Shown: one piece after another, positions 1-5,766 of the stretch
Numbering within the stretch: the stretch's first letter is position 1
How the letters are laid out: every line of letters begins with the position of its first letter
NCBI GenBank assembly: GCA_002431975.1
Contig: DJFA01000043.1
Span: 4,659 to 13,115 of the forward strand
Direction: 5' to 3'
Origin: Ruminococcus sp. UBA5884
GTDB lineage: Bacteria; Bacillota; Clostridia; Oscillospirales; Ruminococcaceae
Length of the DNA stretch: 8,457 nucleotides
Program-made: the position numbers and the translations under genes
The notes under the pieces: model-generated
The model's input: the letters and a program-made list of their open reading frames with translations, nothing else
What the model was told of the DNA's origin: nothing
Databases searched by the model: none

Positions 1-1632
1 CTTGGAAGACCTAAATATGCGTTTCTGGTTACATCAGGGAATATTGATTCAATGGTGGCACATTATACATCTGCAAAGAAAAAGCGTTCAGATGATGCAT
101 ATACAGCAGGCGGAAAAGCCGGAAAGCGTCCCGACAGAGCAGTTATAGTCTACTGCCGTAAAATAAGGGAGATATTCGGGGATATTCCGCTTGCAATAGG
201 CGGACTTGAAGCCTCATTACGCAGATTCGCCCATTATGATTACTGGGACGACTGCGTAAAGCCGTCAGTTCTGATTGAAAGCGGAGCAGATTTGCTTATG
301 TACGGAATGTCTGAACATCAGATAACCGAAATATCAAAAAGACTTGCCGCAGGCGAAAATATCAGAAATATGACTGATATAAGAGGTACTTGCTATGCTA
401 CAGAGCCGGTGAATACTCCTATAGGAGCGGCAGAATGTCCATCTCTTAAACAGGTAAGCGAAAACAAGGAGCTTTATGCTAAAGCCTGCCGCCAGCAGTA
501 CGACCAGCAGGACGAGATTTATGGAAAAACCGTTATTCAGCGTCATGGAAATCTTATGCTTGTGCAGAATCCGCCGGCATATTGTCTTACTACCAAAGAA
601 ATGGATTATGTTTACAGTTTGCCGTATATGAGAGCATATCACCCAAGCTATGAAAAACTTGGAGGAGTTCCGGGTATACGGGAGGTTGAATTTTCAATAA
701 CCCATAACAGAGGCTGTTTCGGAAACTGTAATTTCTGTTCAATAGCTTTGCATCAGGGAAGAAAAATATCATGCAGAAGTGAAGAATCAATACTTAAAGA
801 GGCAGAAATGCTTGTTAAAATGCCGAATTTCAAAGGATATATACATGATGTGGGCGGCCCTACAGCTAATTTCAGACATCCTTCATGTGAAAAACAGATA
901 AAACTCGGACTCTGTAAAGGGAAAAAATGTCTTGCTCCTGTTCCATGCAAGGCACTTGAAGTTGACCATACCGAATATCTGGGAATACTACGCAAATTGC
1001 GAAGCATAAAGGGGATTAAAAAAGTTTTCATACGTTCAGGAATAAGATATGATTATCTTATTGAAGATAAAAATGATGAATTTATGCGGGAACTTATAAA
1101 ATATCATGTAAGCGGGCAGCTTAAAGTCGCACCTGAACACTGTTCAGCCGTTGTACTTGACAGAATGGGAAAGCCGCATATTGAAACATATAAGAAATTT
1201 CAGCAGAAATTCTATTCAATAACCAAAGGCATGAACAAGGAACAGTATCTTGTGCCTTATCTTATGTCATCTCACCCCGGAAGTACTCTTAATGAAGCGA
1301 TAGAGCTTGCGGTTTTCCTCAAAGATAACAATATCAATCCGGAACAGGTTCAGGATTTTTATCCGACACCCGGAACTATTTCCACCTGTATGTTCTATAC
1401 AGGACTTGACCCGTATACCATGAAAAAGGTCTATGTTCCGAAAACTCCGGAAGAAAAGGCTATGCAGAGAGCATTGCTTCAGTATTTCAGACCCCAGAAC
1501 AAGCCGATAGTTATAAAGGCACTGTTAAAAGCCGGCAGAAAAGACCTCATAGGCAAAGGGAAAAAATGTCTTGTTGACTATGACAGACCATCAGGAAAGG
1601 ATAATAACCGTAAATGGCACAGAAAAAAATAA
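1..1632 (+). CDS. YgiQ family radical SAM protein (5' partial)
   Basis: The reading frame is open from base 1, so the start lies outside the window; the first internal ATG (52) is not the start because family-like sequence (LGRPKYAFLVTSGNIDSMV) precedes it. The visible 543 residues would be most of a YgiQ/UPF0313 protein, probably lacking about the first 100 residues. The radical SAM motif CxxxCxxC is seen as CFGNCNFC, with cysteines at visible residues 239, 243 and 246 (codons at 715, 727 and 736); these should bind the [4Fe-4S] cluster that cleaves S-adenosylmethionine. A second group of four cysteines follows (visible residues 296, 305, 310, 316). The C-terminal part (about residue 410 onward, with SSHPGST and FYPTPGT) matches the family's DUF3362-like tail. 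No substrate is established for the family as far as I know. The stop codon overlaps the next gene by 19 bp, suggesting co-transcription. Confidence 0.93.
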   Translation, partial: LGRPKYAFLVTSGNIDSMVAHYTSAKKKRSDDAYTAGGKAGKRPDRAVIVYCRKIREIFGDIPLAIGGLEASLRRFAHYDYWDDCVKPSVLIESGADLLMYGMSEHQITEISKRLAAGENIRNMTDIRGTCYATEPVNTPIGAAECPSLKQVSENKELYAKACRQQYDQQDEIYGKTVIQRHGNLMLVQNPPAYCLTTKEMDYVYSLPYMRAYHPSYEKLGGVPGIREVEFSITHNRGCFGNCNFCSIALHQGRKISCRSEESILKEAEMLVKMPNFKGYIHDVGGPTANFRHPSCEKQIKLGLCKGKKCLAPVPCKALEVDHTEYLGILRKLRSIKGIKKVFIRSGIRYDYLIEDKNDEFMRELIKYHVSGQLKVAPEHCSAVVLDRMGKPHIETYKKFQQKFYSITKGMNKEQYLVPYLMSSHPGSTLNEAIELAVFLKDNNINPEQVQDFYPTPGTISTCMFYTGLDPYTMKKVYVPKTPEEKAMQRALLQYFRPQNKPIVIKALLKAGRKDLIGKGKKCLVDYDRPSGKDNNRKWHRKK

Positions 1633-2474
1633 TTGCAGCTTTATTGTCAGCGGTATTTCTGCTTGCCGGCTGTTCGGTTTCAGAAGAAACAGAAAATTCA
1701 GACAGTATTCAGGTTCATTTTATAAATGTCGGACAGGGAGATTGCAGTCTTATAGTTTCTGACGGATATACAGTGCTTATTGATGCCGGAGAATCAGAAG
1801 AATCCTATGTTGTGACCTCATATCTTTCAGAACTCGGGATAGAAAAGCTTGATTTTATAATAGCAACTCACCCTCATTCTGACCATATAGGAGGACTTGC
1901 AGGAGTAATTGAAAATATACCGGCTGACAGAGTAATAGTTCCGCATATTCCCGATGATGAACTGCCGACAACAAAAACATACAGGAAATTCCTTGAAGCT
2001 GTTGATTCAGCAGACTGTACACTTGAGGAAGCCTATGTCGGAGAAGTAATTGAACTCGGAATATCAGAGCTTGAAATACTTGCTCCTGTGACAGATGAAT
2101 ACAGTGACCTTAATAATTTTTCAATTGTTTCACAGCTTGATTATGGCGGTACATCATTTTTATTTATGGGAGATGCTGAGTCAGAGAGCGAAAAGGATAT
2201 GATGGAAAATAATCTGCTTGATGATATAGATGTGCTTAAAGCAGGGCACCATGGAAGTGATACATCATCAAAAAAGAAATTTCTTGAAGTGATAAAGCCT
2301 GATTATGCGGTTATTTCATGCGGTGACAATTCATATAATCACCCGAATGAAAAGACAGTTGCAAGACTTGCTGAATATACGGATAAAATTTACCGTACAG
2401 ACCATCAGGGAAATATTATTTTTACATCTGACGGTGAAAATATCAGCGTTGAATACAGTAATCCAGCTTTTTGA
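1614..2474 (+). CDS. ComEC/Rec2-like metallo-beta-lactamase-fold lipoprotein
   Basis: A 286-residue protein. Residues 1–20 look like a lipoprotein signal peptide: KK, a hydrophobic stretch, then the lipobox LLAGC with Cys20 as the lipidation site, so the mature protein should be anchored on the outer face of the membrane. The rest is a metallo-beta-lactamase domain of the ComEC type: HFINVGQGDCSLI (35–47), the metal motif HPHSDH (86–91), GDAE (186–189), KAGHHGS (209–215), and SCGDNSYNHP (235–244). Such domains hydrolyse phosphodiester bonds and in ComEC are linked to DNA uptake, but here the transmembrane channel domains are absent, so a competence role is only a possibility; extracellular nuclease or another phosphodiesterase activity fits equally well. 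The ATG at 1614 lies inside the end of the radical SAM gene, with AGGAAAGG at 1593–1600, slightly far upstream. The DUF3006 gene follows 31 nt later. Confidence 0.9.
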   Translation: MAQKKIIAALLSAVFLLAGCSVSEETENSDSIQVHFINVGQGDCSLIVSDGYTVLIDAGESEESYVVTSYLSELGIEKLDFIIATHPHSDHIGGLAGVIENIPADRVIVPHIPDDELPTTKTYRKFLEAVDSADCTLEEAYVGEVIELGISELEILAPVTDEYSDLNNFSIVSQLDYGGTSFLFMGDAESESEKDMMENNLLDDIDVLKAGHHGSDTSSKKKFLEVIKPDYAVISCGDNSYNHPNEKTVARLAEYTDKIYRTDHQGNIIFTSDGENISVEYSNPAF

Positions 2475-2489
2475 AAAAATAATTATTTT

Positions 2490-2508
2490 AAGGAGTGATA
2501 TTTTTATG
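2490..2508 (+). promoter_or_regulatory. Ribosome binding site and start of the DUF3006 gene
   Basis: AAGGAG at 2490–2495 lies 10 nt before the ATG at 2506. The open frame extends further upstream (to 2305), but that part overlaps the preceding lipoprotein gene in another frame and gives no family-like sequence, so this site fixes the true start. Confidence 0.8.
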
Positions 2509-2718
2509 CTTATTATTGACAGAATTGAAAACGGAATCGCAGTTATTGAAAATGATGACGGTTCTCATTTTGAAATGAAATGCGGTCAGCTTCCTATGAG
2601 TATCAGGGAAGGCGATGTTATAAAATCTGAAAACGGCAGATATGTCATTGATTATGAAATGACTCAGAAATGCCGTGACGAAATCAGAAATCTTCAGAAA
2701 AAAATTCAGGAGAAATAA
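2506..2718 (+). CDS. DUF3006 family small protein
   Basis: A 70-residue acidic protein beginning MLIIDRIENGIAVIENDDGS. The pattern of a short beta-rich domain (DRIENGIAVIE, FEMKCGQLP, REGDVIK, NGRYVID) is what I recognise as DUF3006, followed by a charged helical tail (about 51–70, ending NLQKKIQEK). There is no signal peptide, membrane segment or catalytic motif. Genes of this family are commonly found next to ComEC-like metallo-beta-lactamase proteins, and that is the case here: it starts 31 nt after the lipoprotein gene. It may be a partner or accessory protein, but no function is known to me. The next gene's ribosome binding site (AGGAG, 2708–2712) lies inside its last codons, so the two are probably translationally coupled. 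Confidence 0.85.
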   Translation: MLIIDRIENGIAVIENDDGSHFEMKCGQLPMSIREGDVIKSENGRYVIDYEMTQKCRDEIRNLQKKIQEK

Positions 2719-2720
2719 AA

Positions 2721-3602
2721 GTGAGTATTGATGTTTTTGATAAGATAAAAAAGTCTTATCCGTGTATGTCTAAAGGTCATAAAAGAATTGCTGACTATAT
2801 TCTTGAAAATTATGACAAGGCATCACTTATGACTGCTCTTAAACTCGGTCAGAGTGTCGGAGTCAGTGAATCAACAGTAGTACGTTTTGCAATGGAGCTT
2901 TCATATAACGGTTATCCGGAGCTTCAGCAGGCTATCAATGAGGCTATGCGTATAAAGCTTACATCTGTACAGCGTATAGAAGTTGCAAATATGCGTATGG
3001 AAAACAAGGATATCCTTGAGGAAGTCCTTAATTCTGATATTGAGAGAATCAGAAAAACTCTTGAACAGAGTTCAAAGGACAGGTTTTACAACGCAGTTGA
3101 AACAATAAGCAAGGCTGAAACAGTTTACATAATAGGTTCAAGGAGTGCAGAACCTCTGGCACAGTTTCTCTCATATTATATGAGTCTTATGTGCCGTGAT
3201 GTAAGGCTTCTGCGGACTACCGGAACAAGCGAACTGCTCCAGCAGCTTATATATATAAATAAAAATGATGCAGTTATCGGGATAAGCTTTCCGAGATATT
3301 CAGTGCAGACTCTCAATGCACTGAAATATGCGTCAAATGCAGGAGCAAGCATTGTTGCAGTTACAGACAGTGAAGTTTCGCCTATTGCAGAACTTGCAGA
3401 TTATACGCTGTTTGCAAAAAGCGATATGATTTCATTTGCGGATTCGCTTGTAGCTCCTTTAAGTCTTATAAATGCCCTTATAGTAGCTCTTAGCGTAAAA
3501 AAACAGGACGCAGTCAATAATAATTTCAAAATGCTTGAGGATATATGGGATAAATATGATGTCTATAAAAAATCAGAAAATGGTGAAAGCAGTGAATTAT
3601 GA
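2721..3602 (+). CDS. MurR/RpiR family transcriptional regulator (HTH + SIS domain)
   Basis: A 293-residue protein starting with GTG at 2721; AGGAG at 2708–2712 gives 8 nt spacing and the previous stop is only 2 nt away. The N-terminal HTH_6-type domain spans about residues 1–77, with the recognition region around GQSVGVSESTVVRFAMELSY (43–62). A SIS (phosphosugar-binding) domain follows at about 128–258, seen in VYIIGSRSAEP (135–145), VIGISFPRYS (185–194) and IVAVTDSEVSPIAELADY (211–228). Proteins of this family regulate sugar or amino-sugar catabolism genes in response to a phosphorylated sugar. No sugar transport or catabolic gene lies in the window, so neither ligand nor target can be assigned. 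The end overlaps the start of the flavoprotein gene, suggesting co-expression and perhaps autoregulation. Confidence 0.92.
   Translation: MSIDVFDKIKKSYPCMSKGHKRIADYILENYDKASLMTALKLGQSVGVSESTVVRFAMELSYNGYPELQQAINEAMRIKLTSVQRIEVANMRMENKDILEEVLNSDIERIRKTLEQSSKDRFYNAVETISKAETVYIIGSRSAEPLAQFLSYYMSLMCRDVRLLRTTGTSELLQQLIYINKNDAVIGISFPRYSVQTLNALKYASNAGASIVAVTDSEVSPIAELADYTLFAKSDMISFADSLVAPLSLINALIVALSVKKQDAVNNNFKMLEDIWDKYDVYKKSENGESSEL
3582..3594 (+). promoter_or_regulatory. Start region of the flavoprotein gene
   Basis: GGTGA at 3582–3586 lies 5 nt before GTG 3592, which gives a protein beginning MNYDVIIAGGGAAG, the usual distance from the start to the FAD motif in this family. Alternatives in frame are ATG 3580 (adds four residues, MVKA, with no clear ribosome binding site), ATG 3556/3559 and TTG 3535. 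The choice is a judgement, not a proof. Confidence 0.5.
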
Positions 3603-4812
3603 TGTTATAATAGCAGGAGGCGGAGCGGCAGGCTGTATGGCGGCTGTAAGGTCATCTTTGAGTGACAGGATTACTCTTGTCATAGAGCCTAATAAAAGAT
3701 TGGGCAGAAAGCTTATGATTACAGGAAAAGGAAGATGCAACGTCACAAACGACTGTTCAGTTGAGGAGCTTATGAACAATATCCCTGTAAATCCGAAATT
3801 TCTTTACAGTGCATTTTCAGAATATTCATCATATGATACAATGACTTTCTTTGAAATGGCAGGAGTGCCGCTTAAAACCGAACGTGGAAACAGAGTTTTT
3901 CCTGTATCTGATAAGGCTGAAGATATCGTAAAGGTTTTTGAACATGAGCTTAAACGCAATAAAGTTGATATTCTGCATGATAAAGTCACTGAACTGATAA
4001 TCGATAATGGAGTATGCCGTGGAGTCAGATGCGGTCAGAAGGAAATATATTCAGAATCCGTACTTATAGCAACAGGCGGCAAATCATATCCCCAGACAGG
4101 TTCAACAGGTGACGGATATACCCTTGCACGTCAGGCAGGTCATACCATAACAGAAATAAAGCCGTCACTTGTTCCTGTAGTTTCAGAGGAAAGCTATTGC
4201 CGTGATATGATGGGGCTTTCACTGAAAAATGTAACGCTCAGCCTTTATGACAGAAAAAAGTGTATATACAAGGAACTCGGCGAAATGCTTTTCACTCATT
4301 TTGGAATATCAGGGCCTCTTGTACTCAGTGCAAGCTCTCATATAAGAAAAATGGAGAAAAACAGATACAGCATAAAAATCGATTTGAAACCGGCTCTTTC
4401 GCCTGAACAGCTTGATAAACGCATTCAGAGGGATTTTTCTGAAATGCTCAACCGTTCGTTTTCAAATTCGCTGAATAAGCTGCTGCCGGCAAAGATGATA
4501 CCGGTTATTGTTAAACTTTCGGGTATTCCGGCGGAATGCAGAGTAAACAGCATTACAAAGCAGCAGCGTAAAAATCTTGCTGAACTGATAAAGAATTTTC
4601 CTGTTTCAGTAAAGGGATTCCGTCCCGTTGAGGAGGCAATCATAACAAGCGGAGGAGTTTCAGTAAAGGAAATAAATCCTAAAACAATGGAATCAAAGCT
4701 TGTCAAGGGATTATACTTTGCAGGTGAAGTGATAGATGTTGATGCATATACAGGGGGATTTAATCTTCAGATAGCGTTTTCAACAGGATATTGTGCAGGA
4801 CATAATATGTAA
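3592..4812 (+). CDS. HI0933/BaiN-like NAD(P)/FAD-dependent oxidoreductase
   Basis: About 406 residues from GTG 3592 (410 from ATG 3580), normal for the family. The N-terminal dinucleotide-binding motif is VIIAGGGAAG (5–14). Family signatures follow: GRKLMITGKGRCNVTN (38–53), LIATGGKSYPQTGSTGDGY (158–176), and the C-terminal FAD-contacting segment GLYFAGEVIDVDAYTGGFNL (from about 373). These identify the HI0933-like flavoprotein family (also annotated YhiN, or aminoacetone oxidase-like). One clostridial member, BaiN, has been linked to reductive steps of bile acid 7-dehydroxylation, but most members have no proven substrate and sequence alone does not support a bile acid role here. No signal peptide or membrane segment, so it is probably cytoplasmic. 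It overlaps the MurR/RpiR-type gene by 11 bp. From what I recall of clostridial gene order, this family often sits next to cmk, which is the next gene here, across the repeat-filled gap. Confidence 0.9.
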   Translation: MNYDVIIAGGGAAGCMAAVRSSLSDRITLVIEPNKRLGRKLMITGKGRCNVTNDCSVEELMNNIPVNPKFLYSAFSEYSSYDTMTFFEMAGVPLKTERGNRVFPVSDKAEDIVKVFEHELKRNKVDILHDKVTELIIDNGVCRGVRCGQKEIYSESVLIATGGKSYPQTGSTGDGYTLARQAGHTITEIKPSLVPVVSEESYCRDMMGLSLKNVTLSLYDRKKCIYKELGEMLFTHFGISGPLVLSASSHIRKMEKNRYSIKIDLKPALSPEQLDKRIQRDFSEMLNRSFSNSLNKLLPAKMIPVIVKLSGIPAECRVNSITKQQRKNLAELIKNFPVSVKGFRPVEEAIITSGGVSVKEINPKTMESKLVKGLYFAGEVIDVDAYTGGFNLQIAFSTGYCAGHNM

Positions 4813-4823
4813 AGCAATATGGC

Positions 4824-4852
4824 TTGACATCTAAAAACAAAGATTTTTCTAT
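4824..4852 (+). promoter_or_regulatory. Weak candidate promoter for the cmk operon
   Basis: A perfect -35 hexamer TTGACA (4824–4829) is followed after 17 bp by TTCTAT (4847–4852), a poor -10 match (3 of 6). If used, transcription would begin near 4859 and the leader of about 225 nt would include the whole repeat array. The alternative is that cmk is read through from the upstream operon. Confidence 0.25.
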
Positions 4853-4853
4853 T

Positions 4854-4880
4854 CTGTAGGGGCGACCATTGGTCGCACGG
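4854..4880 (+). repeat. Palindromic repeat unit A (forward)
   Basis: CTGTAGGGGCGACC, loop ATT, GGTCGCACGG. The inner stem GCGACC/GGTCGC (4862–4876) is perfect over 6 bp; the outer part is broken by an A where the other units have C. It is inverted relative to units B–D, and together with unit B forms a perfect 25-bp inverted repeat (arms 4852–4876 and 4905–4929). Confidence 0.85.
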
Positions 4881-4901
4881 CTAAAATTCTGGTAAACTGA
4901 G

Positions 4902-4927
4902 CGGGCGACCAATGGTCGCCCCTACAG
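4902..4927 (-). repeat. Palindromic repeat unit B (reverse)
   Basis: The hairpin GGGCGACCAATGGTCGCCC (4903–4921) has a perfect 8-bp stem and loop AAT, followed by CTACAG. This is the best-preserved unit; read on the minus strand it starts CTGTAGGGGCGACC like unit A. Confidence 0.88.
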
Positions 4928-4948
4928 AAAATAATTCAGCGTTAAATT

Positions 4949-4977
4949 GGGCGGCAACCAATGGTCACCCCTCTACA
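4949..4977 (-). repeat. Palindromic repeat unit C (reverse, degenerate)
   Basis: Same core as unit B (ACCAATGGTC) but with extra bases in the left arm (GGGCGGCA), a G-to-A change in the right arm (TCACCCC), and an extra base before CTACA. The stem is weakened, so this copy appears to be decaying. Confidence 0.7.
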
Positions 4978-4994
4978 TTATGGTTCAACCATAA
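4978..4994. repeat. 17-bp palindrome between repeat units C and D
   Basis: TTATGGTTCAACCATAA: 8-bp perfect arms around a single central C. It does not match the GTAGGGGCGA family. It could be an operator-like protein binding site or a small hairpin; no binding protein can be named. Confidence 0.5.
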
Positions 4995-5000
4995 TCTGAA

Positions 5001-5027
5001 CGGGCGAACACAGTTCGCCCCTACAGG
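5001..5027 (-). repeat. Palindromic repeat unit D (reverse, variant stem)
   Basis: The hairpin GGGCGAACACAGTTCGCCC (5002–5020) has a perfect 8-bp stem and loop ACA, followed by CTACAGG. Compared with unit B, stem position 7 has changed from C–G (4909/4915) to A–T (5008/5014), with pairing kept, and the loop differs. Confidence 0.85.
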
Positions 5028-5050
5028 AAAATAATCATTGAATTGACATT

Positions 5051-5066
5051 AAAGCAATTCTGCTTT
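5051..5066 (+). promoter_or_regulatory. Small hairpin just upstream of the cmk ribosome binding site
   Basis: AAAGCA (5051–5056), loop ATTC, TGCTTT (5061–5066): a perfect 6-bp stem ending 6 nt before the AGGAG sequence. It could influence translation start of cmk, but the stem is AT-rich and short; a function is only inferred. Confidence 0.35.
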
Positions 5067-5072
5067 ACAGAC

Positions 5073-5087
5073 AGGAGAGTAACTATG
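5073..5087 (+). promoter_or_regulatory. Ribosome binding site and start of cmk
   Basis: AGGAG at 5073–5077, 7 nt before ATG 5085, is near ideal and decides the start over an in-frame TTG at 5043, which would add 14 residues not typical of the family. Confidence 0.9.
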
Positions 5088-5765
5088 ATAAATGTAGCAA
5101 TTGACGGCCCGGCAGGTGCAGGAAAGAGTACTATTGCAAAGGCTGCCGCTAAAGAACTCGGATACATATATGTTGATACAGGAGCGTTGTACAGGTCAAT
5201 AGCTTTACAGGCTCTTAAAGTGAATTCACTTGACAGCCTTACAGATGATGAAATAATAAGCTGTCTTGATGATATAAAGCTTGAACTGAAATTTATCGGC
5301 AATTCTCAGAGAGTCTTTTTAAATGATGAAGATGTTTCTGAAAAAATAAGAACAGCCGAGGTTTCAATGGGAGCTTCAAGAGTTTCAGCTGTACCCAAAG
5401 TCAGAGAGTTTCTTTTTGAGCTTCAGAAGAAAAATGCAGAGGAAAATAATGTTATAATGGACGGCAGGGATATAGGTACAGTAGTCCTTCCGAATGCAGA
5501 TTTGAAAATATTTCTGACTGCAAGTGCAGAAGAACGTGCTTCAAGAAGATATCTTGAAATGAAGCAGAAGCCTGACTGTCCGTCATATCAGCAGATTCTT
5601 GATGATATAATCAAAAGGGATTATGATGATTCACACAGAAAAATATCTCCGCTTAAAAAGGCTGATGATGCAGTTGAAATAGATACAACGAATATGTCAG
5701 CTGATGAAGTAATCAGATGCATTACTGATATGATAAGAAAAACTGCTGAAAGGAAAGAAGGCTGA
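5085..5765 (+). CDS. cmk: (d)CMP kinase (cytidylate kinase)
   Basis: A 226-residue cytoplasmic enzyme that transfers phosphate from ATP to CMP or dCMP, feeding CTP/dCTP pools for nucleic acid and phospholipid synthesis. The N-terminus MINVAIDGPAGAGKST carries the P-loop (GPAGAGKS, 8–15). YVDTGALYRSIA (29–40) and MDGRDIGTVVLP (125–136) are family signatures for nucleotide binding. The C-terminal lid and base region RDYDDSHRKISPLKKADDA (179–197), then IDTTNMSADEVI, is typical of CMP kinases. Length is normal for the short bacterial type. It is the first gene of a compact operon: plsC begins 1 nt after its stop. Confidence 0.97.
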   Translation: MINVAIDGPAGAGKSTIAKAAAKELGYIYVDTGALYRSIALQALKVNSLDSLTDDEIISCLDDIKLELKFIGNSQRVFLNDEDVSEKIRTAEVSMGASRVSAVPKVREFLFELQKKNAEENNVIMDGRDIGTVVLPNADLKIFLTASAEERASRRYLEMKQKPDCPSYQQILDDIIKRDYDDSHRKISPLKKADDAVEIDTTNMSADEVIRCITDMIRKTAERKEG

Positions 5766-5766
5766 A

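Larger units (their letters stand above)
4813..5084. other. Gene-free gap filled by palindromic repeats
   Basis: This 272-bp interval between the flavoprotein stop and cmk contains no credible coding region. It holds four related palindromic units (4854–4880, 4902–4927, 4949–4977, 5001–5027), a separate palindrome (4978–4994), a hairpin just before the cmk ribosome binding site (5051–5066) and one weak promoter candidate (4824–4852). None of the hairpins is followed by a T-run on either strand, so no canonical Rho-independent terminator is seen for the upstream operon. Confidence 0.75.

Noticed and set aside
334..1031. Minus-strand open frames opposite the radical SAM gene
   Set aside because: Shadows of a strongly supported coding region; no family-like sequence.
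1571..1762. Small open frame spanning the radical SAM/lipoprotein junction
   Set aside because: It overlaps both real genes in a third frame and shows no recognisable domain.
4903..4935. Repeat units B and D as Rho-independent terminators
   Set aside because: Strong GC stems, but followed by CTACAG and A-rich sequence rather than a T-run on either strand.
4854..5027. CRISPR array, because of short repeats at near-regular spacing
   Set aside because: Units occur in both orientations, are themselves palindromes with loose similarity, spacers are only about 20 bp, and no cas gene is present.
5043..5071. Promoter TTGACA (5043–5048) with TACAGA 17 bp downstream for cmk
   Set aside because: Transcription would begin near 5078, after the AGGAG ribosome binding site (5073–5077), and the -10 match is poor.
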